A stretch of DNA of 64,000 nt from Poa pratensis (GCA_947311845.1 CAMZMU010000020.1:39285610-39349609); one strand, 5' to 3'; positions 44,251 through 55,787 are shown, counted from the first letter of the stretch. The notes: generated by a model not told the origin, from the sequence alone. Numbers and translations: made by a program.

Positions 44251-45013
44251 TTTGGGAGGCAAGCCAGCGCCTATGGTGACGCTAGCCCCCGAGCCGCTGG
44301 CGTCCAATGACACCTTCTTCGTGGCTGCCTGCTCCTGTGAGAACAGCTGCTTCTTCTTCGCGGGCCTCTCGAGGGGCTCCATGTCCTCATCAGCGGGGAA
44401 TGCCACGGCAGCGGCCTTGTAGGCGGTCTCGACAGAGCGCATTGCGTCCTGGACTTGACCGTGGATGGCGATGGTGCCGCCGCTGCCTGGAAGCTTGACG
44501 ATGTTGTACGCATGGTGAGTGACGGCCATGAACTTCGCGAGGGCGGGGTAGCCGAGGATGGCGTTGTAGGGCAGGCCAATGTGTGCGACGTCGAAGTCGA
44601 TCTGCTCGGTGCGGTAGTTCTGCGGCGTGCCGAAGGTGACCGCGAGCCTCACCTGCCCCAGAGGTGTGGTAGAGCCACTTGTCACCCCCGTGAAGGGCCT
44701 AGAGGGCATAGCCACTCGTAGGGCACTTGAAGCTGCTCGAAGGTCTCGACAGAGATGACGTTCAAGCCCGCACCCCCATCTATGAGTGTCTTGGCGACGG
44801 CGATGTTGTTGATGATGGGAGTGCACACCAGAGGGATGGTGCCTACAGCCTTGGTCGACTTGGGGTGGTCCTTGGAGTCGAAGGCGATGGTGTACTGTGA
44901 CCACTTGAGGGGCTGGGAAGCCTCAAGCCCTGGAAGCGCTGCGCTGACCTCGCGAGAGAATTGCTTGAAGTGGTTGTTGGACTTGGGCGCCTGGGACCCG
45001 CCGAGGATGCAGG
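44251..45013 (-). pseudogene. Aspartic protease region of element 2
   Basis: Minus strand. The active-site part reads 'AKTLIDGGAGLNV' (about 44755-44800) in one frame. After a shift near 44720 the main frame continues with 'LGQVRLAVTFGTPQNYRTE' and 'YNAILGYPALAKFMAV'. Both conserved protease segments are present but not in one frame. Confidence 0.75.
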
Positions 45014-46646
45014 CTATTGCCCCCTGAGGGGCCTGGTAGCCCCCAGGGTTCTCGTCGGGGAGGTTGCCGTTTTGCCCAGCGTTGTTCCCCCGAGCCCTCT
45101 GCTGGAAGTTGTGGCGTCCACCTCCGCGGCCACCACGGCCTCCGCCGCGGCCGCCGCGGCCCTGGTTCTTCTCGCGCTCCTTGCTGAGCTGCTTGAGCTC
45201 CCAGCAGTCTTCAGTGCGTGGTTGTGCCTGTTGTGGTAGATGCAGTATGGGCGATTGTCCACCTTTTTCTCTTCAGCCGCCGGAGAGGCCTCGCGAGGCT
45301 GCTTTGCGTCAGGCTCTGCCGCGAGGATGGCGGTGGTCTTGCGCTTCTCGGCAGGCTTCTTCTTGCTCCTGGACCCCTCAGGAGGGTCATCCTCCACTTC
45401 CTTCTTGACGAAGAGGAGGCCCTCTTCAGCCTTGGCGCACTTGTCAGCCAGATCAAAGAGCTTCACCACAGAGGAGAGGGTGTCGTGGATGCCGAGCTTC
45501 TCGAGCATCCTGTGGTTCGTGACGCCCTCCCTGAAGGCGGAGATGACGTGCGAGTCCGGGATGTTCGGAATCTTGTTGCGGACCTGGCTGAAGCGCTGGA
45601 TGTATCTGCGGAGGGTCTCGTCAGGCTTCTGGCGCACCGCGCGAAGGTCGTTGTAGGTGAGCGCGCGCTCGTAGGTGCCCTTGAAGTTGGCGACGAAGAC
45701 CTTGCAGAGGTCCTCCCACGTGTCGATGGTGTTCTCGGGGAGGTTCATGAGCCACGAGAGCGCGGAGTCCTTGAGCGCCATGGAGAGCCAGTTGGCCATC
45801 ACCTTGTCGTCGCCTCCTGCAGCCTGGATGGAGACGGTGTAGAGCTGCAGGAACTCCAGAGGGTTGGTCCTGCCGTCGTAGCGCGGAGGGAGGTCTGGCT
45901 TGAACTTCACGGGCCAGACGACACGGCGCAGGTTGCGGGTGAAGGCGGTGCAGCCCGTGGCGTATGTCACGCACCGCCGCGAGTACGCCGCGGTTCTGGC
46001 GACCTGCAGCGGCAATCTCCTGGACGACGCGGTTGTGGCGGTCCCTCTGGCGCTCGATCTCCACGCGCATCCGCCGGAGTCGCTGCACATCTGGCAGTCG
46101 TGCGGCGAGGATGCGTGCGACGCGGCGCGGTGGTTTGCTGCCGGAGCTGCAGCTGGAGGAGGTGGCGGAGGCGGGGGGGAGGAGGAGCGCCGTGCGCTAT
46201 GTTCCCCTCGCGTCCGGAGTGGCGCACCAGCGAGCGAGAGGGCGCTGGTGCTGCAGTGGTAGCGGCAGGAACGGCGGCGGCGTTGATGAGCTCCTCGAGA
46301 CGCCCAGCCAGTTGTCGTGGCCCGCCTGCGTGGGACGGTAGCGTAGCAGCTCTTGCGCCATCAGTAGCGCGGTGGCTGGACTGGGCGCCGCTCGGCCCAT
46401 CGTGGAGGCGCTCTCGCGCCTGGATGGGTGCAGGGAGGAAGCTCCCTCGTCCTCGCCGTCGATGCCGCCGTCGTTGCCGCTGCCGTTGCCGCCGTCATCC
46501 TCAGGATGTTCGACGCGCGGCTCGGCGTTGCGCTCTGAAGCGCGGTTGGCGCGTGGGCGACCACGCGGGTTGTGGTTGGCGGCGGGCTCGGTGTTGGCCC
46601 TGCCGGACGTCCGTCGCGCAAGACGCGCAGCTCGCGTGTCAGTCAT
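45014..46646 (-). pseudogene. Gag of element 2 (frameshifted)
   Basis: ATG at 46646, close to the PBS. The N-terminal basic/Pro-rich part (46646-46197) is in one frame, the capsid core in another (46090-45014): 'SALSWLMNLPENTIDTWEDL', 'ETLRRYIQRFSQVRNKIP', then a Lys-rich linker and a CxYHxxxxHxLxxC-type zinc knuckle ('YCIYHNRHNHALK'), after which a further shift spoils the end. The Gly/Arg-rich tail is visible in another frame near 45100-45170. Confidence 0.8.
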
Positions 46647-46683
46647 GGCGCGGAGAGGTTGAAGAAGTTGAAGACGCGCCTCA

Positions 46684-46703
46684 GCCCCCTACCTGGCGCG
46701 CCA
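46684..46703 (-). other. Primer binding site of element 2
   Basis: Minus strand TGGCGCGCCAGGTAGGGGGC, two bases after the LTR end. Near-identical to element 1. Confidence 0.75.
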
Positions 46704-46705
46704 AA

Positions 46706-47838
46706 TGTCGGAGACTAGTCCCAGGAACTAGGGGTGTCTCTCAGAAGCCAGGAAACGAGTAAGGGGCTGAACACAACGTCAAACAATCCTCAACAACCTC
46801 GGCGACGGTGCTCGTCGAGCTCGGTGAGGAACATCACGGCAGAGATGGAACACGAGCCGCTACCCAGGTTCAGGCCCACCGTGAGGTGTAAAAGCCCTAC
46901 GTCCTGCTAAGATGTATTGCACTGCTTGGAGAGGTTCACAGTACAAGGGTGCTTGCCGAGGGCACAGTTGTGGCTATGGTGGACTATGGTGGAATGAGCT
47001 CCGTCTTCTCCTTCAGACGTAGCTGCTTGGTGTGGAATGAGTTGGTGAATGCGGGATCCCCTCCTAGGTCGTACACTGGCTCCTTATATACTGGGCTTGG
47101 TCCTCTTCCCCGAAAACCTCCGGCGGGAAGGGATACCACAATGCCGCCGAGTTGGAGCACAGCGCACAGCGTCGGGGGCGTCCATGGACGCGGTCCATGG
47201 CAGAGAGCACGTCGTCTTGGCAGAAAAAGCCACCGTCCAACCAGGACGGTGGGCTGGCGCTGCAGAGCTTTGGGGCGTGCCCCACGGTGACGTCGCAGTT
47301 GGAGCGTAGCGGCGGCCGGCCGCTTTATCACCAAATTGGCAAGTCTTGGAGTCCGCTTTGCTTCCTCCAGCTCCTTTGACCGCTTTATACACGAGAATGG
47401 CAACTGCGGCGTCTTCGTCATCGCGCGCAGGCGCGCGCGTCACTCTGCGGCGGGCGCAGAGCCCATGTGCGCTCTGCAGTGGCGCAGGAGCTTGCTTCCA
47501 CTTGAAGGAACCCCGCGAGGGCCTGGAGCCTCGCCGAGGCTCTTTAGTCGTTGACTCCTCGCGAGGAAAAACCTCCCGAGGGTAGCGCGGAGACGCGCCA
47601 GGGCCTGATAATCTTCTAGGAGAGGCCTTTCCGAGGCAGAGGTTCCTCTCGAGGCCTCCTAGGCCGAACGTCTGGTCCTTAGCAGAAATGCTCAGTCAAG
47701 CAAAGAAACCCTCGCGAGGGAAAAATCCCTCGCGAGGCTCGTCAGGCTGAAAGCCTGGTCCTTAGCAGAATTTCCTGCGGAGCGGTTGAGGGCTGTGGCA
47801 GGCCGGCCCATGGTACCCTGGTTTCCACTGGGCCGACA
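46706..47838 (-). repeat. 5' LTR of element 2
   Basis: 1,133 bp. Same ends as 40146-41281, followed by ccacc. Confidence 0.92.
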
Positions 47839-47843
47839 CCACC

Positions 47844-49375
47844 GAACTTTGGTGAGTCGCAGCGAGTCACCACCTACCATAATGATCTAGACCCTGTCCT
47901 ATGGATAGAGGATTATGAAATGAACATGACAGGAATCGGTGTAACTCAGGAAGTGCTCGCAAAGTATTTTCACTTGGTACTACAGGGAGAAGCCAGGGAT
48001 TGGCTGCTAAGGTTGCCGCCAAAGTCAATAAACTCATGGGAAGAATTGAAGGATAAGTTCATCAGAAGGTTCCAAATAGAAGGCGTGAAAAACCTCAGGC
48101 AATGGGTCCAGAAGGAGAACGAATCAACCAGCGAGTGGATAAAACAAGTCACAGGGATCCTTGACTCTGCCAAAGATACCACGGCGCAATCTGAAGTGCA
48201 AGTTATGAGAAAGAACTGTAAGTTTGAGGCGCCGGTGCATACCTTAAGCCGCACTGGACATAAGATCAACACTTTCGGCCAACTCTTGGCGACTACTAGC
48301 AAGCACGCAGAGACAGATAAGATGGCAAGCGGCTCATCGCCAATCTCAAAGGAAACCGAACACTGTAAGTATCAACTAAGGGAGCAGAAAAGAGACAAGG
48401 AGTCACTCCCCAATAGCGCCAAAGGGATTTTTGATAGTCCTTGCGACTTACACCGCAGAAGAGATGGGAGACCCGTGGGCCACACAAAGGCGCAGTGTCA
48501 CTACTACAGGCGATGGAAAGAAGGTGATTCATCAATCGCGACTCATAGCGGACCAATGCAACATAAGGACGAGGAGAACTCCTGTCAAAAGCCTGAAACT
48601 TCAGTAAGAAGAAACGTAGGGCAATTTCATACCGTGGATGTACAAACAGCGGGCTACAGAAGGCAAATGAATAGCAGATGGAGCCGCGACTCAGTCCCAA
48701 CGTTGGAAAGACACCGCCATTGGACAGAGCGATCGGTTGTTTGGAGTCGCGACGATCATCCCCCAGAAGTAAAAGATCCAGTACAGTTGGCTCTTGTTGT
48801 CACACCGCAAGTCGCGGGATACAGGCTGAACAAAGTTCTCATGGATGGAGGAGGAAGAGTAAACATCCTATACCAAGACACGCTTCGTCGAATGAACATA
48901 CCCGAGCAGCGGCTACAGCCAACAAGGAAGGATATCCAAGGCATAATTCCAGGAATAATCACTCGACCTATAGGAAAAATTACCCTCGAAGTCAGCTTCG
49001 GGACCGAGCGAAACTTCCGCACAGAGTTCCTGAGCTTCGAGGTCGTAGCAGTCAAAAGCCCATACCATGCGATCTTCGGGAGAGAAGCTTATGTCAAATT
49101 CACTGCCCGCCCCTGCTACGTATACCTGCAGTTAAAGATACCAGGACCAAACGGCGTGATCACGGTGCATGGAGACAGACAGAGAGCGCTAGAATGCGAG
49201 GAAGCAGGCTCAGTAATCGCAGAAGAAGCTTGCATCGCCAACTCCTCACACGGTCTCAGGCCATCAGTGAACCTCCGCAGCCCAAAACGAGTTGCCTTGG
49301 GGACTCAGAACGGACGGACAGCAGGACGCGCCCCAGATGGTGAATTTCAGTCATACAGTCGCGAGTCAGGAAGAT
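47844..49375 (+). CDS. Gag C-terminal part and aspartic protease of element 3
   Basis: Continuation of the frame interrupted at 40145. Capsid core 'ARDWLLRLPPKSINSWEEL' and 'KFIRRFQ' (about 47990-48075), a Cys/His remnant ('CDLHRRRDGRPVGHTKAQC', about 48440-48500) that may be a degenerate zinc knuckle, then a retropepsin: 'NKVLMDGGGRVNILYQD' with catalytic Asp (about 48830-48885), and 'SPYHAIFGREAYVKF', the equivalent of the usual ILGRP strand. The Ser usual in DGGS is Gly here and the second motif is FGRE, so protease activity is uncertain. The frame stops at 49375 with no pol following. Confidence 0.75.
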
Positions 49376-49377
49376 AA

Positions 49378-50166
49378 TACTCCAGGAATCGCTTTGATAC
49401 AAAAAGAAAACAAGAGATGGCGTATATGCATAGATCCAATATCAATCAACAATACAAGTCAAAGAGGTCCAACTATTGTGAGACCTTACCACCCGCGACT
49501 CATCCTCCAAGGACGTGAATCAGCATAAGTCGCAACTCAGTGCGACTACTCTATCAAAAGATTTGACCCTCACTCTGGCATGAAAAACACATCGGAGCTA
49601 TCATGCTCGACCCGAGTCGCTTTTAGCGACTCAAACATGAACCAACTAGGTGTTCAACCCCACTCCGTCAGGAGCATTAATTCGCAAACGAGTGCGATGA
49701 GTATCAAGTATGCATGACCCTGTAATAAATTGAGTGGTTATGAAATAAAGCCGGCGCCCTTGACATTCAAGGGTTCGTCGTTTCGCCTCAACCATCATTG
49801 AGTCGCTGAGTCTTTTGAATTTCATACATCACCAACCCTGAGGGCTTTTTTACAAAGCACAACGAGCACAGCTCGCTACCTCAACCTTTGCCAAACGAGT
49901 GGCAGTCCTTAAGCTAGAAGCGTCTTGCATTATGCGGCCAAAGTACTGGGGTGTGGCGTCAATCGAGCTTGATTGCCTATCATGGCCGCTCTCGACCCTG
50001 AACACACATGTTCCTAGGAAATACTGAGCCGCGCAAGCGTCTACTTAATGGAAGTATCATAAAAGAACCTGCTTATAGGTCACAAAAGTACTGCTTATAG
50101 TACACAAATTTTTTACAGACTAACGGGCAAGTCACTATTGACGAGTCCCACATTACTATTGGATGT
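49378..50166 (+). other. Non-coding stretch of element 3 between gag-protease and the antisense gene
   Basis: No gene. It contains many 'gcgactc'/'gagtcgc' heptamers and 'gaaataaagccgg' (about 49740). This is where pol would be in an autonomous relative, and where the antisense gene's transcript would end. Confidence 0.5.
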
Positions 50167-53100
50167 TTATTTCTGCTTTCGAGTCGCAGGAATAGAAGCC
50201 TTCGCGGCTTGTCTTGAGGTTGGAGCAGCAGGTGTCCTTATAACCAAGGCACCACCAGATGAAGTAGAAGGACCACCAGGTCCTGAGGATGGATTGGAAG
50301 CTCGGGATGATTCAGCCCCAGTGGATTTCTCCTTCGTAGCTTTGCTACCATCAGGATTGAACTTCCCCAGATAAGAGCCCAAGTCTAAATTCTTAACAAA
50401 TAATGTGGCGTATCCACGCATACCCTTCCAGATGTCGAAATATTCACTCATTGGAAGCTCAGTACCATCCGCGCGCTTCGCCCGGTCATGAAGAGCAATC
50501 TTGCCTACCTCTATTTCTGGATAATATGCCCGGAGTAATGTTAACACATGAGTAGCTCCGGAGCGAGCAGAAGACCCCTTCCAATCAGAGACATAGTGAG
50601 GAGCCTTAAATAGCCTGTTCAGCCAAAACTCACATGAATCTGGAGCATCAGCCGCAGGGGCATTTTTTGTCATAACCTCTTTGGTTACTTTAAGAAGGCG
50701 CATGCTAAAATCTTGAAGGTATTCCAGTTGATCCTTCAAATTGGAGCGGTACACTGGAGCACCAGGCCCTGCATCAAAAAACAAGATCAGCAACTCATGA
50801 TGGTCACCCAGATGTAAATGATCAAGAGACAAAGGACTAGGGACGTACCGGTGAGTTGCAGAATGGCTGATTTAACAGCAGATCCAAAACCCTCAAAAGC
50901 CTTGAGCAGCGAGTTATATTTTTCATCTCGCACGGCGAGCTCCCTCGCATGGTCTCCTTTCAGCCGATCAAGCAGCTCAGATTTGAGATTCAACCCCTCT
51001 CGCAAGGATTTTATCACTTCATCCTTCTCCATAACTCGCTGCTTGGAATCTGCTTCGAGCTCTTTAAATTGCTCTTCACAGGAGTCAAGTTGATCTTTGA
51101 GTATCTTTATTTCTTGCGCTTGGTTCTTAATGACTGGCCCAAGGCAGATCGCGTCACTTCAGGCTTATCTAAGGAAATGCCCTTGACTTTCATTGCGTCA
51201 GAGGCAGCAAGCGAGGAAAGCTCAAGCTGCGAGTAAGCAGAGGAAAAATATAAGCAATTCTGAAAGGTACTTGGGGGCTCAAAACTTGGAGAAAAGAAAG
51301 AATCAACACCCTGCCAACTGACACAAGGTCTTGATCCTTGGGGGCTACAGTATGCGTACCTGGCGACTTGAAGATAATTGTTCAACCAGGTCGCGCAATA
51401 AAGCAACGTGCTTATTTCCAGCATCGATTATGGCATCCGCAATTGATTTGGAACTACTAGCTCTTGGGAGGTCAGCCGCTTCAGAAATAGGAGCTCCATC
51501 TTGAATTGGCATCCCATCAACCTGCGGAGTCGCAGACGGCGTTGCGACTGGAACCACGGCAGGAGCCACATCGGCAATACCCTCTTCTAAAAAAGGCTTC
51601 AGATAAGCCGCGCCATCGCTAGTTCCCATGTTCTCGCCAGCAACATCATCTTCGCTCGTGGTTGGCTGAGAAAGAGCAGTGGAGGAGGTAGACTTTGTAT
51701 CTCCTCCAACCATGGCCCTGCAAGATATTGATGGTTATAGACCAAAGTGGCAGTGCTGCAGCCATAAAAGGAAAGCAAGTCTTACCCAGAAGCAATACGG
51801 ACGCTCTTCATCAGGCAACCAGAAGAAGGAGAAGACAAATCTTGCAGGTCTGAGCCTACGGGACGGAAAAAACAGCAGTAAATAAACAACCCTTCATGGA
51901 GACACATGAATACAAAGAAAAGAATGTCACAAGGAAATACCCGAACTTGTCGAGGGGTAATTCTTCACCGCAGGCTCGGAGGAAAGTACAGTTTTAAGGA
52001 TTTGGCAGCTTTGATATCCACAAGTAACGCCAAGGCCTTGCGACGTTTCTCAGGTTGCGAGGGATCTTTTGAGTTCTCAGATAGAAGACGCTTAGAGGAC
52101 CTGCGAGGTACTTCAGGAAGCGCCAGGAAAGATGTGCCTGGAGCCGTGGACAAAAGAGCGTTGGCCATTTGTTGCTCCTCTTCAGAGGTGCTACCACCAG
52201 GCTCAGAAACAGTGCCATGTGCAATCATTTCCTCGCCAGGATCAGCGACTTTTCTGGTGACTTGACAGTGGTTTCTTGTCCTGAGCCGGTCTCCTCCTCG
52301 GATGGGAGGGTCCAAAAATAGGGATCAATCTGAAAGAGAATCAATGTCAGAAATGGTCAACTTTGAAGGAAGAATCTTGGAAGGAAAAGTTTACAAGAAT
52401 AATTACCACAAAAGGCTTGTATTCAGCCCAGAAAGGAGCAAGACCGACGTTATCATACGAGTCAATGTCCTCGTTCGTCACTCGGCGAATGAAGTTTATC
52501 CACTCCCCTTTGTCCCAATCTTCAGGGCAAGTGCGATCAACGTTATCTGCATGACAGGTGAAATCCACCATAAGTCGCAGAAGGCGACTCACGGGCTGAA
52601 TTCGCCATTTAGTCCAGCAAGATATAAGATCCAATCCGGTAAGGCCATGGAGAGTCAGCGCCCTCACCTTATCTAAAAGAATCTCGATGGAGGGCAACGA
52701 AGAAGGATCGGGCTTGGAAGACAAAGCAGAGGTAGCCTCGAAAGGAAGTGGAGACCAAGGGGGAGACGAATTTCGCCCTCAGGAGAAGTGTCTTTGCAGT
52801 AAAAGAAAGTTCTTTGCCAGTCCTTAACTTTTTTGGCAAGGGCTAGCTTTGGGAAAATGCTACCCTTACGACGTTGGAAAGATATGGCGCCACATTGGAG
52901 GAAAGAAGTATATGTTGCTTCTCTTTGACTATTGCAGCCAAAGAGAGCGAGCCAGAAGTCTATTGAAGGAGAGACGCCTAAATAATCTTCGCAAAGAACG
53001 TGGAAGTTACTCACTTGCAATATTGAATTGGGACCGATGTCATGAAGGCGAAGACCTAGCCGCTGCATCAGGGAGCGAAAGAAGAGAGAACCAGGGGCTT

Positions 53101-53286
53101 GAATCCGCGCTCGACGTGTTCCGGAAAAATCACCACTTCTCCTGGCTGTGGATCGGGAATTATCTCCTCGCCAGCGGCGTGCCATTCGCATTGATCCCTC
53201 GGAGGAAGAAGGCCGCGAGCGGCCAAAGACTCCCAAAATACCTCATCAATCCACGAGCCTTCCCAGTTGCAACTACGGCGAGACAT
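50167..53286 (-). pseudogene. Antisense multi-exon Transposase_28-type gene in element 3
   Basis: Minus-strand gene opposite to the element, ATG at 53286, stop at 50167. N-terminus 'WEGSWIDEVFWESLAARGLLPP', then 'PGEVVIFPEHVERGF' and, after a one-base shift near 53070, 'MQRLGLRLHDIGPNSILQVS' and 'FHVLCEDYLGV', matching the gypsy-type transposon (Transposase_28) family; then 'KDWQRTFFYCKDTSPEGE'. After another shift near 52770 come 'LTLHGLTGLDLISCWTKWRI' and 'YDNVGLAPFWAEYKPFV'. Intron 52330-52406 has GT...CAG ends. Later exons: 'RSSKRLLSENSKDPSQPEKR' (about 52100), a Ser/Pro-rich part (51345-51713), a coiled coil ('VIKSLREGLNLKSELLDRLK', about 51000) and the last exon 50832-50167 ('EFWLNRLFKAPHYVSDW', 'IWKGMRGYATLFVKN', basic end). 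Frameshifts make this copy probably inactive. Biochemical function unknown. Confidence 0.7.
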
Positions 53287-53493
53287 GTTTTTCAACCAAG
53301 GGGATTTTCACCAGAAGATTGCAAGCGCAAGAAGCGGAACCAAAGGCGGCGGAGAAGAGTAGCGGCGGCGTAACTGAAGCAGAGCGCCAGGGAGGCCGAT
53401 GGGCCAAACTAAAAAGCCCAGGTGCGGAAGACGCTCAAATCTGAAAACCAACAGGCACGACCAGATGAGTCGCGCCCTTGAGCCGCAAAGAAG

Positions 53494-53500
53494 GTTATAA
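53494..53500 (-). promoter_or_regulatory. Possible TATA box of the antisense gene in element 3
   Basis: Minus strand 'ttataacc', about 210 bases before the ATG at 53286 and 115 bases inside the 3' LTR. Weaker than the boxes in elements 1 and 2. Confidence 0.3.
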
Positions 53501-53615
53501 GTCGCAAATGGCGATACAAAAATTGGAGTTCAGCTGGGACATTCATGTGAGCGGTTCAACAGTTCAACAAGACAAAGAAGCCTTCATCCGAAGTCCAAGC
53601 TGAAGTTGGGGCTAA

Positions 53616-54142
53616 TGTCGAGGGAATACTTTGTAGATTAACCCGCGGCCCATATTTAATAAAGTGCGACTCAGCTTACTCGCACAATAAAGACCTGCAT
53701 GAAAGCAAGCCCAATATCGTACCGCCACAAGGAGAAGGATCTAGAAGACATATCCTGGAAGACGTGAGGAGGAGTTAGTCTCCGAGTAGGTTCCAGTCGA
53801 TGTATTCCTTGTGGAGGAAGTTTCCTTTGTAACCTAGCGAGCCTCTGTGTATATAAAGAGGACTCGCAGGACTTAGACAGGGTCAAGCTATCAAGGCCTA
53901 AAAACCCTAGTTCTTACGGCGAGTCCCAGATCGGATCACCTCCATTGTAACACCACATATATTATATCAATACCAATCTAGGGTAGGCAGGAAGTAGGTC
54001 TTTACCTCACATTGAGGGGCCGAACCTGGGTAAATCTGTGTTCGTCCTTGTTCCTGCGATCCCAAGCTCGGAGACGATTGACTCGCGCAAATCCCACACA
54101 TACGAAGTCTTCCATGACATCTGACGTGACAAACCCACGACA
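53616..54142 (+). repeat. 3' LTR of element 3
   Basis: 527 bp, TGTCGAGGG...CACGACA, followed by the target duplication gagag. Confidence 0.92.
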
Positions 54143-54880
54143 GAGAGGGTCAGCTTTCTCACCGTTGCACTCCTTGAACTTCGTCGTGTACCCCGTGCTC
54201 CGGAGCTCGGCGCCGCTGTTGATCCACATCGACCCTGTCTCAGGATCCGGCTCATCCCTGGTCGCATCTTTGCCCAAACGGCGAAGGGCGAGGGGTCTAC
54301 GCCGGTCTTCAATTTCTGCAAAGAGAGCACGAACATAGGTGAAAAGGAGACGATATTGCAAAAGAGAGCACGAACATAGGTGGATTAAAGAATGCATTTG
54401 CTCACCTCTTTTTGTATGCATTGGGAGAGGCTGAGCCTGCCTTGGCGGTGTGTTCCACCCTTGTTGTGCACCCGCTTTGCCTTTCCCTCCTCGTGAATCT
54501 TGAGGTACGCCGGGCTAGTCCACCACGCTACCATCGCGAGGTGGCATGCTGTGTTGTTACCGACGTACAGAGGAGGCACCTACGTACACAGAACACACAT
54601 ATTAATGATATTACATGGCGGTCAACAAAATCGATAATATAGAAATGAAGCTACCTGCAGGTACTGCCATGGCTGCAGCAAGATGTCCCGAGCACGCTTC
54701 TTGTTCAGCGCAATCATCTTTTCGGCGTACCAATTGACTTTTTTCCAGCGGGTGTAGGGTTTTGCCGTAGCGGGGGTACGGAGCGTCGGAATCCCAACAA
54801 AACTTGCATGAGTCCCTAATATATGTATAAGTGTGTTGGTAGGTTGTGGGAACCAAGATACAGCTCCGAGGTGCGACCTG
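54143..54880 (-). pseudogene. CACTA ORF1-type (Ptta/En/Spm, TNPA-like) gene, 5' part
   Basis: Minus-strand exons upstream of the gypsy insertion. One exon ends near 54654 with 'LNKKRARDILLQPWQYLQ' before a GT donor. The next, about 54587-54411, reads 'CHLAMVAWWTSPAYLKIHEE' and 'NKGGTHRQGRLSLSQCIQKE', the most recognisable part of the family. The third (about 54317-54143) reads 'DEPDPETGSMWINSGAELRS' and is cut by element 3; its continuation is at 38662. In CACTA elements this product binds the subterminal repeats. At least one frameshift is present. Confidence 0.65.
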
Positions 54881-55672
54881 CTTCACCGACCCCGCTTACT
54901 CCGTAGTAAGTTCCGACACTTAGAGGTGAAAACTCACGTTTCGGGTGCCGGGCATGGAATCATGCGACGGATCACATGAAATGTTGGTTCCCCATGGTCC
55001 TATGTACCATCCTAATACAAACAAGCAAAAAAGTTCATGCGTCTACCACCTCTCGGCGCCGGTCAAAGGGATAGATCGACAGGTTTGACTTTTTTCCAGC
55101 GGGTGTAGGGTTTCGCCGTAGCGGGGGTACGGAGCGTCGGAATCCCAACAAAACTTGCATGAGTCCCTAATATATGTATAAGAGTGTGTTGGTAGGTTTT
55201 GGGAACCAAGATACAGCTCCGAGGTGCGACCAGCTTCACCGACCCCGCTTACTCCGTAGTAAGTTCCGACACTTACAGGTCAAAACTCACGTTTCGGGTC
55301 CCGGGCATGGAATCATGTGACGGACCACATGAAATGTTGGTTCCCCATGGTCCTATGTACCAGCCTAACACAAACAAGCAAAAAAGTTCGTGCGTCTAAC
55401 ACCTCTCGGCGCCGGCCAAAGGGGTAGATCGACAGGTTTGACTTTTTTCCAGCGGGTGTAGGGTTTCGCCGTAGCGGGGGTACGGAGCATCGGAATCCCA
55501 ACAAAACTTGCATGGGTCCCTAATATATGTATAAGAGTGTGTAGGTAGGTTGTGGGAACCAAGATACAGCTCCGACGTGCGACCCGCTTCACCGACCCCG
55601 CTTACTCCGTAGTAAGTTCCGACACTTAGAGGTCAAAACTCACGTTTCGGGTGCCGGGCATGGAATCATGTG
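54736..55672. repeat. 352-bp tandem repeat inside the CACTA element, about 2.7 copies
   Basis: Units start at 54736, 55087 and 55440, each with 'gactttttttccagcggg' (run length of T varies), and the third stops at about 55672. Units differ at a few positions. Each contains part of an exon of the ORF1-type gene; only the unit nearest the rest of the gene continues into the complete exon. Confidence 0.9.
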
Positions 55673-55787
55673 TTAACATGTGCCCAAAGTTGGGTTGAGA
55701 TGTTTATATGATCTAACCTAACATAATCAGGGAAGAAAGCCTACCGAGCAACCCCTTTTCGACGCCTTGGTTCCGGGGTAGACACAT

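Larger units (their letters stand above)
40146..47838 (-). mobile_element. Ty3/gypsy Tat-like element (element 2), integrase deleted
   Basis: Minus-strand element: LTRs 40146-41281 (3') and 46706-47838 (5'), PBS just left of 46705, PPT at 41282, perfect target duplication ccacc (40141-40145 and 47839-47843). The internal region is only 5.4 kb: gag, protease, UAG, reverse transcriptase and RNase H, then a direct join to a truncated plus-strand gene near the 3' LTR. The whole integrase is missing. LTR copies differ at about 20 sites by eye, proportionally fewer than those of element 3, in agreement with the nesting order. Confidence 0.92.
38663..54142 (+). mobile_element. Ty3/gypsy non-autonomous element (element 3) with antisense gene and nested element 2
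   Basis: Plus-strand element with LTRs 38663-39188 and 53616-54142, PBS at 39191 (TGGCGCCCACCGTGGGG), PPT 'gaagttggggctaa' at 53602, and perfect target duplication gagag (38658-38662, 54143-54147). Internal content: gag plus protease (39160-40145 and 47844-49375), then 0.8 kb of non-coding sequence, then a minus-strand gene (50167-53286). There is no reverse transcriptase, RNase H or integrase. Element 2 sits inside gag. The LTRs differ at roughly a dozen sites in 526 bp by eye. Confidence 0.92.

Noticed and set aside
45218..46762. 514-codon plus-strand open frame opposite element 2 gag
   Set aside because: Antisense shadow of a GC-rich gag; low-complexity Arg/Leu/Val content, no promoter or domain, and unlike the antisense genes near the 3' LTR it overlaps gag codon for codon.
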